32,825 bases of DNA. Origin: Streptomyces hirsutus. GTDB taxonomy: Bacteria; Actinomycetota; Actinomycetes; Streptomycetales; Streptomycetaceae. The stretch's first letter is position 1. Every line of letters starts with the position of its first letter. Both the position numbers and the translations under genes were made by a program. The stretch spans positions 1-32,825 of the forward strand of contig NZ_LIQT01000167.1 of assembly GCF_001418415.1 (NCBI RefSeq), in the 5' to 3' direction. Of this stretch, positions 1 through 6,892 are shown in pieces. The notes below the pieces were generated by a model. That model had not been told where the DNA came from, made no database searches, and saw only the letters and a list, made by a program, of their open reading frames with translations.

Positions 1-740
1 GTACGCGGGGGCGAAGCCGCGCGGGCGACTGTCCGGGGGGCGGCGGGCGCCGGGCGCACGATGGCCGTGAGGGTCGCCCCGACCCGCTCGAGATGGTGCG
101 CCATCGCCTCGGCGGCGGCGTCCTCCGAACCGTCAGCCAGTGCCTCGACGACAGCCCGGTGCTCGCGGTTGGACTGCTCACGCCGGTCACCGAGCCGGTT
201 GAGGAAGGCGGACTGACGCGCCAGCGCGTCCCGGATCTCCTCGATGACCCTGCGGAACACGGGGTTCCGGGTGGCCTCTGCCACTGCGAGGTGGAAGTGG
301 GTGTCCAGGGCGGCCCAGGCGGTGGTGTCGGTCTCCCGGTCCATCCGGTCCAGCAGGTGGCGCAGGAGCTCGAGGTGCTCGGGGGTACGCCGCCGGGCCG
401 CGTACCGGGCGACCGGGATCTCGACGTGGCGGCGCACTTCCAGCAGGTCGCCGGCCGTGTAGTCGCCGAAGGTGGGGTCCCCGACGGCGTCGGCGACGAC
501 GAAGGTGCCCTTGCCGGCCCTGGACGCGGTCAGGCCCATGGTCTGCAGCGCCCGCAGCGCCTCGCGCAGCACGGGCCGGGAGACCTCGAGGGTGCGGCAC
601 AGCTCCGCCTCCGAGGGGAGCTTGTCGCCGATGGCGTACTCGCCGCGCTCGATGGCGTCGCGCAGGTGGGAGAGGACCGCCTCCATCGCGCTGACGCGCC
701 GCGGACCGACCCCACCTGTCTGGCTGTCTGACAGGTTCAC
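1..740 (-). CDS. GntR-family (FadR/FCD) transcriptional regulator, 3' end off window
   Basis: The minus frame is open from the left edge, so at least 246 residues are visible and the C-terminus is missing. The N-terminus is a GntR winged helix (residues about 20-82), with GDKLPSEAELCRTLEVSR and VLREALRALQTMGL. An all-helical FCD ligand domain follows to about residue 225, and its metal-site residues look intact: D146 and H150 in LDTHFH, H194 in NREH, and a His in AMAHH (215/216). FCD regulators usually sense small organic acids or sugar acids; the ligand here is unknown. The first good start is GTG at 740, but no Shine-Dalgarno precedes it and a palindrome (714-736) would then lie inside the first codons. 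ATG at 686, just before AVLSHLRDAI, is the alternative and would leave the palindrome upstream as an operator. The gene is divergent from the desaturase at 875. The Ala/Pro/Arg-rich tail at the edge runs past the usual FCD end. Confidence 0.9.
   Translation of the reverse strand, partial: MNLSDSQTGGVGPRRVSAMEAVLSHLRDAIERGEYAIGDKLPSEAELCRTLEVSRPVLREALRALQTMGLTASRAGKGTFVVADAVGDPTFGDYTAGDLLEVRRHVEIPVARYAARRRTPEHLELLRHLLDRMDRETDTTAWAALDTHFHLAVAEATRNPVFRRVIEEIRDALARQSAFLNRLGDRREQSNREHRAVVEALADGSEDAAAEAMAHHLERVGATLTAIVRPAPAAPRTVARAASPPR
714..736. promoter_or_regulatory. Inverted repeat, probable GntR/FCD operator
   Basis: ACCTGTC (714-720) and GACAGGT (730-736) form perfect 7-bp arms around a 9-bp spacer. 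Inside lies a tighter palindrome, CTGTCTGACAG (724-734). Short GT-N-AC palindromes of this kind are typical binding sites of FadR-type GntR proteins. It sits at the 5' end of the regulator gene and about 140 bp before the desaturase start, so autoregulation and control of the desaturase are both possible. Binding is inferred, not shown. Confidence 0.5.
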
Positions 741-861
741 GGGAGTGATGGTGCGGGGCGGACGCGAGGGGTGTCAAGCCGGACGGGGCGACGCCCGTGC
801 TGGGGCTACCCACCCCCCGGTTCCGGGGGTCAACATCATTCTGCGGCGAGGCGTTCGTTCA

Positions 862-867
862 CATACT
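862..867 (+). promoter_or_regulatory. Candidate -10 element for a leaderless desaturase mRNA
   Basis: CATACT lies 7 nt before the ATG at 875, the spacing expected when transcription begins at or near the start codon. There is no Shine-Dalgarno before that ATG, which fits a leaderless message. The -35 region (about 839-844, TTCTGC) is poor, so this is tentative. Confidence 0.3.
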
Positions 868-874
868 CACCTGC

Positions 875-1936
875 ATGGCCAATCCAACGGTGCTCAATCC
901 GCCGATGCTCACGGAAACCCCGACCGCTCGTGCACGCGAAAAGGGGAGCGACTTCGCCGAACTGTCGCGGCGCATAACCGCCGAAGGGCTGCTCAGGCGC
1001 CGCCCTCTCTACTACACCCTGCGCTTGGGGACCGTGGGTCTCACCCTGGCGGGAGGTGTCGCCGCCTTCCTCGTCCTGGGCGACAGCTGGAGCCAGCTGT
1101 TCGTCGCGGCGGCCCTGGCGGTGGTCTTCGGACAGCTCGCGCTGGCCGCCCACGATCTGGCGCACCGGCAGGTGTTCTCCCGCCGGCGACCCAGCGAGGC
1201 GGGCGGTCTGCTGGTGGCCGACGTGCTGCTGGGCATGAGCTACGGCTGGTGGATGAACAAGCACACCCGCCACCACGCGAACCCCAACCACGAGCAGAAG
1301 GACCCGGACGTCGCCCCCGACCTGCTGGTCTGGTCGCGCCGCCAGGCGAGCCGGGCGCAGGGTCCCGCACGGTTCATCGGCAAGCACCAGGCCGTGCTCT
1401 TCCTCCCGATGCTGACCCTGGAAGGCCTCAACCTGAGTTTCAGCAGCTTCAAGGCCCTGCGCGGCCCGGCCGTGAAGCGACCGGTCCTGGAGGGGACCCT
1501 GCTCGTCGCCCACTTCGCCGTGTACTTCGGCGGCCTGTTCACGGTGCTCTCCCCCGGCAAGGCACTCGCCTTCGTCGCCGTCCACCAGGGCCTGTTCGGG
1601 ATCTACCTCGGCTCCGTGTTCGCCCCCAACCACAAGGGCATGCCGATGATCGAGGAGGGGCGGCAGCTGGACTTCCTGCGCCGCCAGGTCCTCACCTCCC
1701 GCAACGTCACGGGCGGTGTGTTCGTCGACCTCTTCATGGGCGGGCTGAACCACCAGATCGAGCACCACCTCTTCCCCAGCATGCCCACCCCCGCCCTCGG
1801 CCGGGCCCAGGTCATCACCGAGCGGTACTGCGCCGAACTGGGCGTCCCGTACTGCCGGACGGGGCTGTTCGCCTCGTACGCCACGGCGCTGCGCCACCTC
1901 AGGAGCGTGGGGGAACCGCTGCGCGAGGCCCGCTGA
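875..1936 (+). CDS. Membrane fatty acid desaturase (acyl-lipid/acyl-CoA type)
   Basis: The 353-residue protein has the three histidine boxes of integral-membrane di-iron desaturases: HDLAH (residues 93-97), HTRHH (130-134) and HQIEHHLFP (293-301). The HQIEHH form is typical of the acyl-lipid and acyl-CoA desaturase branch. Hydrophobic stretches before box 1 (about 50-90) and between boxes 2 and 3 (about 170-250) place it in the membrane with the boxes on the cytoplasmic side. It would introduce a cis double bond into fatty acyl chains using O2 and an electron donor such as ferredoxin; no redox partner gene is adjacent. ATG 875 was chosen; the frame is open to an upstream start at 797, but that extension looks non-coding, and ATG 905 is also possible. 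Chain position and substrate cannot be read from sequence. The divergent FCD regulator is the obvious candidate controller. Confidence 0.92.
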   Translation: MANPTVLNPPMLTETPTARAREKGSDFAELSRRITAEGLLRRRPLYYTLRLGTVGLTLAGGVAAFLVLGDSWSQLFVAAALAVVFGQLALAAHDLAHRQVFSRRRPSEAGGLLVADVLLGMSYGWWMNKHTRHHANPNHEQKDPDVAPDLLVWSRRQASRAQGPARFIGKHQAVLFLPMLTLEGLNLSFSSFKALRGPAVKRPVLEGTLLVAHFAVYFGGLFTVLSPGKALAFVAVHQGLFGIYLGSVFAPNHKGMPMIEEGRQLDFLRRQVLTSRNVTGGVFVDLFMGGLNHQIEHHLFPSMPTPALGRAQVITERYCAELGVPYCRTGLFASYATALRHLRSVGEPLREAR

Positions 1937-1987
1937 CGGACGGCGGCGCACCCTCCGGCGGGACGACGGGCAAGAGCGGGCGGCCCA

Positions 1988-2210
1988 CTACGCCCACAGC
2001 GCGTCGGCCGGGGCCGCGCCGGTGAAGGCAGCGCCCGGGCCGGCCGCGACGCCCGCCGCGACCTTCACGGCGGCCTGGCGGACGGCCCCCGTCCCGGCGA
2101 GGCGGAGGGTCTCGTCCCGGCGAGGCGGAGGGTCTCGTAGGAGAAGGTGGAGTACGTGGTCAGGGCGCCGCACAGACCGGTGCCGAGCAGCAACTGGAGC
2201 CGGGGGCCAC
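1988..2210 (-). pseudogene. crcB: Remnant of fluoride channel FluC/CrcB
   Basis: The minus strand encodes LLLGTGLCGALTTYSTFSYE followed by TLRL, the signature pore segment of FluC/CrcB fluoride channels (GxLTTxSTF). The frame then breaks in a 23-bp tandem duplication (2091-2136). Removing one copy rejoins the signature to a normal-looking last helix, which ends in ADALWA and a TAG at 1988. The first 60 or so residues (helices 1-2) are not found upstream, so the gene is also truncated at the 5' end. FluC works as a dual-topology dimer of four-helix subunits of about 120 residues, so this copy cannot be functional. From 1937 to 2460 I see no intact gene; 2211-2460 holds nothing recognisable. 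Confidence 0.75.
2091..2136. repeat. Perfect 23-bp tandem duplication in the crcB remnant
   Basis: Positions 2091-2113 and 2114-2136 are identical. Since 23 is not a multiple of three, the duplication shifts the minus-strand crcB frame. Deleting one copy in silico restores one frame through to the stop. The two copies show no divergence, which suggests a recent event. Confidence 0.9.
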
Positions 2211-2460
2211 CACGGCGACGACGGGAGCGCGCGCACGGAGGGGTGTGTGTGGAGGGCCTCGGTGGGCGGGGGGTCACGGGCGTGCGTCTCCTGCTCGTCG
2301 AGCGGCCCGGGACGTGCGGGCGCGCGTCTTCACCAGGAGGGACCGTTGGCGGCTGCTCCGCGGTTCGGAGACGGCGGGCCCCACCGCCGCGCCGCGAAGC
2401 GTGCCCGCGGCCGAGGGCCGGCTTGACGTCCGAGGCCGGGAAGGCCCTGGGCCGTATGCG

Positions 2461-2718
2461 CTACCAGCCCTTCTCGAACATCCGCGCGACCTCGGCGATC
2501 CGTACCTCGTCGCGCCGGTAGTACGGGCGCTCGGCGGCACCGCCGGTGCGCAGCAGGCCGACGGCGGTGAGCAGCCGGAGGTGGGTGAGGGCGACCGGGT
2601 GGGTCATGCCGAACCGGTCGGCGACGGCCTCCGCGGTGGCGCCGTGTTCGGCGTGGCCGGGTTCTCTCAGCCAGGCGAGGATGTGCAGCCGTGTCCCGCC
2701 GTCGGGAGTCCTGATCAT
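2461..2718 (-). CDS. ArsR-type winged-helix transcriptional regulator
   Basis: An 85-residue single-domain winged-helix protein. Helices ATAEAVADRFGMTHPVALTH (about 27-46) and LRLLTAVGLLRTG form the HTH and lead to the wing, and PYYRRDEVRIAEVARMF is the C-terminal helix; this is the ArsR layout. There are no cysteines, so a thiol-based arsenic or cadmium site is absent. ATG 2718 was chosen because GGAGGTGG stands 5-7 nt upstream; the frame stays open to 2760 without a better ribosome site. The nearest downstream sequence on the same strand is the dead crcB gene, so its former target may be gone. A TTAGTTGAAC motif lies about 120 bp upstream (2836-2845). Confidence 0.85.
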   Translation of the reverse strand: MIRTPDGGTRLHILAWLREPGHAEHGATAEAVADRFGMTHPVALTHLRLLTAVGLLRTGGAAERPYYRRDEVRIAEVARMFEKGW

Positions 2719-2835
2719 GTCGTCCACCTCCACCCCGGCGTCCGCTCCGGGCCCTTCCACTGTCCCGCAGCCGACGCCCCCGTGTCAGGTGCTCCGGCAC
2801 CCTTGCCGGGGCAGTCAATGCGCCTCAGCTGCAAG

Positions 2836-2845
2836 TTAGTTGAAC
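2836..2845. promoter_or_regulatory. TTAGTTGAAC motif upstream of the ArsR-type gene
   Basis: This AT-rich 10-mer recurs exactly at 11194-11203 upstream of the MarR gene. In a genome this GC-rich a chance second copy in one window is unlikely. It stands out from its GC-rich surroundings. Whether it is an operator or part of a promoter is unknown. Confidence 0.3.
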
Positions 2846-2892
2846 GATGCGGCGACTCGACGGCACAACCGCTTCACGGCACAGCGGCGGAC

Positions 2893-2933
2893 GGCCCGGC
2901 CGCACACGACGACGGTACGTGTGCGGCCGGGCC
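2893..2933. terminator. Strong hairpin terminator after the GH42-GH53 operon
   Basis: A perfect 16-bp stem (2893-2908 with 2918-2933) encloses a 9-nt loop. It lies 27 bp past the GH53 stop on the minus strand. No U-tract follows, which is common for Streptomyces terminators. It could act in both directions. Confidence 0.75.
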
Positions 2934-2959
2934 CCGGCGCGCGTCAGGAACTCATACGC

Positions 2960-4537
2960 TCACCGGTGGCCGAACCACGCCATCGCGGGCAGCGCCCGGT
3001 CGTCGTAGCCGAACAGCGCCTGGTTCTCCCAGCCGTTGCCCGAGGCCGGGTCGGCCGGGTCCCAGCCGTTGCCGGTGCGGGCGGTCCAGGTCGCCTCCCA
3101 GTAGAAGACGCCGAGGCCCCGCCCGTTCGGGACGGCCTCCACGATGCTCGCCACGTCGTTCATCCACCGGGTCTGGCCCGCCGTGGTCGCCGGGTAGCCG
3201 GGGACCAGTTCCCCGGTGAGGTCGATGATGTTCTCGAGTCCGTCCTCGCTGTCGAGACGGAACGGGTAGGCCGTCTCGGCGAGGAAGACCGGCTTGCCGT
3301 AGCGGGCTGCCGCGTCGTCCAGGGTGGTCTGGAAGTCGTGGAGCGTACCGTGCCAGTAGCCGTAGTACGACAGGCCGATGGCGTCGAACCTCACGCCCTG
3401 GGACACCGCGTTGTCGAACCACCAGCGGGTGCCGTCGAGGTCGCCGCCCTCGGCGAGGTGCAGCGCGACGGTCGTGGACGGGGCGACCGCCTTGACGGCG
3501 TCGTAGCCGGAGTTGAGCAGGCCGGCGAGCTGTGTCCAGTTGCCGGTGGACCCCTCGTTCCAGAGCATGCCGCCGTTGATCTCGTTGCCGACCTGGACCA
3601 TGTCCGCGGTGGTGCCCTGCGCCTTGAGGGCGCTCAGGACGTCGTACGTGTGCTGGTACACGTCCGTCTTCAACCGGCTGTAGGAGTGTCCTGCCCAGGC
3701 GGCGGGTTTGGTCTGCTTGCCGGGGTCGGCCCAGGCGTCCGAGTAGTGGAAGTCGACCAGCAGCTTCATGCCCTGGGCCTTGACGCGCTGGGCCAGGGCG
3801 AGGACGCGCGCCTTGTCGTTGTAGCCGTCGGCCGGGTTCACCCAGACCTTCAGGCGGGCGTAGTTCATTCCGGCCGACCGCAGGATGGCGACGCCGTCGC
3901 CGGCGCTGCCGGAGGCGGTCCGGTAAACGCCGCCCTTGGCCTCGCTCTTGGGCAGGGACGAGATGTCGGCGCCCTTGACCGCGAGGCCGGAGGTGCCCGG
4001 GGCGAAGGTCAGGTCGTCGACGTTGATCCAGTTGTCCGCGGCGGCGTCGCTGTGGACGCTGATCGTGCACTGGTTGTTCGTCACCCTGACGGGCACGACG
4101 ATCCGTATCCAGTCCCCGGCGGACACCGGCAGGTCGGTGCGCTGCTCGGTGCCGCCGCAGTTCTTGAGGGCGAGGTACGCGGCGTTCTGGCCGCCGCCGG
4201 AGCGGACCCAGGCGGTCAGCCGGTAGTCGCCGTTGGTCAGACCGGACAGGTACTGGTACGTCTCCACCTGATAGGCCGAGGACGACCAGTGGGACAGGCG
4301 GTGACTTCCGCTGCGTCCACCGGATTCGGTGTACGAGGCGCCGGTGGCGCCGTGCTCCGACCAGCCGGCCGGGGTCGCGGCTCCCGAACCGTCGGCTTCG
4401 AAGCCGCCGTTGGTGAGGGTGCTCGCCGCCGTCGCGGTCCGGTCGGGCGGTGCGGTGAGGGCCAGCCCTGCGGCGAGCGGCAGCATCAGGGCCCTGAGGA
4501 TGCGTGTACGTGTGCACGTGCGTCTGGGATGGAACAT
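2960..4537 (-). CDS. Secreted arabinogalactan endo-beta-1,4-galactanase (GH53)
   Basis: The 525-residue protein hydrolyses internal beta-1,4-galactosyl bonds of (arabino)galactan outside the cell. It starts with an Arg-rich n-region, a hydrophobic core (about 15-30) and a likely cleavage near TATAAS (35-39). Residues 40-182 (LTNGGFEADG to DNWINVDDLTF) look like a carbohydrate-binding beta-sandwich module. The GH53 catalytic barrel runs from about GADISSLPKSEAKG (189) to the end. The acid/base is E319 in VQVGNEINGG and the nucleophile E421 in FLAETAYPF; VDFHYSDAWADPGKQ is also a GH53 hallmark. It lies 116 bp downstream of GH42 on the same strand and probably shares its transcript. The ATG at 4537 gives a normal signal peptide; no strong Shine-Dalgarno is obvious. 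Confidence 0.95.
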   Translation of the reverse strand: MFHPRRTCTRTRILRALMLPLAAGLALTAPPDRTATAASTLTNGGFEADGSGAATPAGWSEHGATGASYTESGGRSGSHRLSHWSSSAYQVETYQYLSGLTNGDYRLTAWVRSGGGQNAAYLALKNCGGTEQRTDLPVSAGDWIRIVVPVRVTNNQCTISVHSDAAADNWINVDDLTFAPGTSGLAVKGADISSLPKSEAKGGVYRTASGSAGDGVAILRSAGMNYARLKVWVNPADGYNDKARVLALAQRVKAQGMKLLVDFHYSDAWADPGKQTKPAAWAGHSYSRLKTDVYQHTYDVLSALKAQGTTADMVQVGNEINGGMLWNEGSTGNWTQLAGLLNSGYDAVKAVAPSTTVALHLAEGGDLDGTRWWFDNAVSQGVRFDAIGLSYYGYWHGTLHDFQTTLDDAAARYGKPVFLAETAYPFRLDSEDGLENIIDLTGELVPGYPATTAGQTRWMNDVASIVEAVPNGRGLGVFYWEATWTARTGNGWDPADPASGNGWENQALFGYDDRALPAMAWFGHR

Positions 4538-4576
4538 CGGTGTCCGTCGTCCCTTCGACGTGGGGAGAGAAGCTGT

Positions 4577-4599
4577 CCCCGCCCGCTGCGGGGGCGGGG
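4577..4599. other. Intergenic hairpin between GH42 and GH53
   Basis: CCCCGCCC (4577-4584) pairs perfectly with GGGCGGGG (4592-4599) across a 7-nt loop. It lies between the two glycosidase genes and could lower read-through into GH53 or protect the 3' end of the GH42 message. No U-tract follows. Confidence 0.4.
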
Positions 4600-4653
4600 G
4601 CCTCCCTCCGGCCGCGGCGTGCGCTGCTGCCGCGGGCGGAGGGGAGTCGTGGC

Positions 4654-6675
4654 TCAGCCGTCGAATCGGACGACCCGGACGGCTCCGGCCGGGACCGCCA
4701 GGCGGCCCGCGGCACGTTCACCCGTCAGCAGCTCGGTGCCGGGGGTGTCCAGCGGCACCTTGGTGTCGCCGGCGGTGTGGTTGATCACGAACAGAAAGGT
4801 GCCGGACTCGCCGGTGCGGCGCACCACTTCGACGTCGCGGGGCAGATCGGCGCGCGGGGTGATCCCGGTGTCCTCGACGGCCCAGCCGAGCAGGGTGTCC
4901 AGTCCTTCGGCGCCCAGGCGGGTGGAGACGTACCAGGCGCTGCCCTCGCCGAGGCGGTGGCGGGTGACGGCGGGGTGGCCGGCGGTGAGGCCGTCGGCGT
5001 AGGTCCAGACGGTCTCCGCGCCGCGCGGCACCACGAACTCGGACCATACGTCGGCGCCGAGTTCGGAGCCGTCGGGGCCGGTCAGGCGCACCTGGGCGCC
5101 GGCGTCGAGCGGCGAGAACTCCTCCACGGTCAGGCCGAGGACGTCCCGCAGGGCCCCCGGGTGGGCGCCCTCGTGCACGGCGTCGTGTTCGTCGACGATG
5201 CCGGAGAAGTACGAGACGACGAGGGTGCCGCCCCGCTCGACGTACTCCTTGAGGTTGTTCCCCGCCGCCTCGGTCATCAGGTACAGGGCGGGGACGACGA
5301 CCAGGGGATAGCGCGACAGGTCGGCTTCCGGGTGGGCGAAGTCGACGGTGAGGTGGCGGTCGTAGAGCGCCTCGTAGAAGGCGTCGGCGCGTTCGCGGGC
5401 GTCGTGGTCCTCGGTGGGGCGCCAGTCGAGGTTCTGCGCCCACCAGGAGTGCCAGTCCCACAGCACGGCGACGTCGGCCTCGGTGCGGGTGCCGCGCAGG
5501 GGTGCCAACGCGTCGACGCTCGCACCGAGTTCGACGACTTCTCGCCAGACACGGGTGTCCGTGCCGCCGTGCGGGAGCATCGCCGAGTGGAACTTCTCGG
5601 CGCCGCGCCTGGACTGGCGCCACTGGAAGAACATGGCGCCCTCGGAGCCGCGGGCCACGTGCGCGAGGGAGTTGCGGGCCATCTGGCCGGGCGCCTTGGC
5701 GGGGTTGCGGGGCTGCCAGTTGACGCCCGAGGTGGAGTGCTCGAGCAGCAGCCAGGGGGCGCCGCCGGCGACGGACCGGGTGAGGTCCGCGGACATCGCC
5801 AGGTTCACGTGGGTGCGGCGGCCGTCGGTGATCAGGTAGTGGTCGTTGGTGACGAAGTCGACCTCGCGGCCCCAGGCCCAGTAGTCCATGGAGTCGCACT
5901 GGCTGAGGGCCGTCATGAAGTTGGTGGTGACCGGGACCCCGGGTGAGAGGCGGTGCAGGATGTCCCGCTCGGCGGTGAAGTTCTCCCGCACGGTGGCGTC
6001 GGCGAACCGCCGGTAGTCCAGCGCCTGGGCCGGGTTGCCGACCGTGGGGGTGACCCGCGGCGGGTTGATCTGCTCGAAGTCCGTGTAGCGCTGGCCCCAG
6101 AAGGCGGTGCCCCAGGCCTCGTTGACGGCCTCGACGGTGCCGTGGGTCCGCGCGAGCCAGCGGCGGAAGTGCGCGGCGCACCCGTCGCAGTAGCAGGCGG
6201 AGACAGGGACGCCGTACTCGTTGTGGACGTGCCACATCGCGAGCGCGGGATGGCTCCCGTACCGCTCGGCGAGTGTGGTGGTGATGTCCGCGGCGGCGGC
6301 CCGGTAGTGGGGGTTGCTGTGGCAGATGGCGCCGCGCGAGCCGAACTCGTAGCGCACCCCTTCCGCGGTCACTGGCAGCGCGTCCGGGTGGGCGCGGTAG
6401 AACCACACGGGCGGTACCACGGTGGGTGTGCCGAGGTCGGCGCGGATGCCGTTCTCGTGCAGCAGGTCCAGGACCCGGTCGAGCCAGCCGAAGTCGTGGA
6501 CACCCGGCGAGGGCTCCAGCAGCGCCCAGGAGAAGATGCCGACGCTCACCATGGTGACGCCGGCCTCACGCATCAGCCGGACGTCCTCGGTCCAGACGCT
6601 TTCCGGCCACTGCTCGGGGTTGTAGTCCCCACCGAAGGCGAGCCCGGTGAGGCCCAGGGGGGTGGTCTCCGGCAT
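4654..6675 (-). CDS. Intracellular beta-galactosidase (GH42)
   Basis: The 673-residue protein has the GH42 start FGGDYNPEQWPESVW, acid/base E153 in HVHNEYGVP and nucleophile E312 in WLLLEHSTSG. Four cysteines, C118 (AICHSN) and C161, C163, C166 (CYCDGC), match the structural zinc site of many GH42 enzymes. The domain order is the usual barrel (1-390), trimerisation domain (about 390-600) and C-terminal beta domain. There is no signal peptide, so it acts in the cytoplasm, probably on galacto-oligosaccharides brought in by the ABC importer next door. ATG 6675 has GGGAGA 6 nt upstream; the frame stays open to 7344, but that extension lies over the promoter region and the lipoprotein gene. The operator-like site 6703-6716 is 28 bp upstream. 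Confidence 0.95.
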   Translation of the reverse strand: MPETTPLGLTGLAFGGDYNPEQWPESVWTEDVRLMREAGVTMVSVGIFSWALLEPSPGVHDFGWLDRVLDLLHENGIRADLGTPTVVPPVWFYRAHPDALPVTAEGVRYEFGSRGAICHSNPHYRAAAADITTTLAERYGSHPALAMWHVHNEYGVPVSACYCDGCAAHFRRWLARTHGTVEAVNEAWGTAFWGQRYTDFEQINPPRVTPTVGNPAQALDYRRFADATVRENFTAERDILHRLSPGVPVTTNFMTALSQCDSMDYWAWGREVDFVTNDHYLITDGRRTHVNLAMSADLTRSVAGGAPWLLLEHSTSGVNWQPRNPAKAPGQMARNSLAHVARGSEGAMFFQWRQSRRGAEKFHSAMLPHGGTDTRVWREVVELGASVDALAPLRGTRTEADVAVLWDWHSWWAQNLDWRPTEDHDARERADAFYEALYDRHLTVDFAHPEADLSRYPLVVVPALYLMTEAAGNNLKEYVERGGTLVVSYFSGIVDEHDAVHEGAHPGALRDVLGLTVEEFSPLDAGAQVRLTGPDGSELGADVWSEFVVPRGAETVWTYADGLTAGHPAVTRHRLGEGSAWYVSTRLGAEGLDTLLGWAVEDTGITPRADLPRDVEVVRRTGESGTFLFVINHTAGDTKVPLDTPGTELLTGERAAGRLAVPAGAVRVVRFDG

Positions 6676-6702
6676 GGATTGTCTCCCGATATGTCGATCT
6701 TC

Positions 6703-6716
6703 TGGGAACGTGCACA
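6703..6716 (-). promoter_or_regulatory. Second, degenerate LacI-type operator before GH42
   Basis: TGGGAACGTGCACA matches the core TGTGAACGCTCACA of the main operator at 11 of 14 positions. It lies in the 5' leader of GH42. It would let the LacI protein control the minus-strand arm as well, possibly by looping to the site about 90 bp away. Confidence 0.4.
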
Positions 6717-6763
6717 CACACTTTCGGCGGCGCGGAGCCAACATAACCGCACAGCAACAACCA

Positions 6764-6792
6764 TTGACAAGTGTCCGGGATGTTTCTCTACT
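6764..6792 (+). promoter_or_regulatory. Vegetative-type promoter of the galactan importer operon
   Basis: TTGACA (6764-6769), a 17-bp spacer and TCTACT (6787-6792) fit the HrdB/sigma-70 pattern. The operator at 6791-6806 overlaps the end of the -10 and the expected start point, as expected for repression. The start codon is 100 bp downstream. The minus-strand promoter for GH42 probably uses the same AT-rich stretch (TTGTCA around 6765-6770 with TATGTT near 6740-6746). Confidence 0.7.
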
Positions 6793-6806
6793 GTGAACGC
6801 TCACAG
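6791..6806. promoter_or_regulatory. LacI-family operator palindrome
   Basis: CTGTGAACGCTCACAG has perfect 6-bp arms around ACGC. The form, with a central CG, is that of LacI/GalR-family operators in actinobacteria. The likely binder is the LacI-type protein at the end of this same operon. Confidence 0.7.
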
Positions 6807-6892
6807 AGCAGCGCGAGCCACGGTACGAGCCGCGCGCAGCTGGGGCAGCAGGCCTTCGCGAGAGGCGGGGGCCCAGGTCAGGGGAGAGTTCC

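Noticed and set aside
797..874. N-terminal extension of the desaturase frame
   Set aside because: No ribosome site, no family match, and the Cys/Phe-rich composition is unlike the protein; a -10 element lies inside it.
2840..5002. Plus-strand frame of 720 codons
   Set aside because: Antisense to GH53 and GH42, with no domain and biased composition; a product of high GC.
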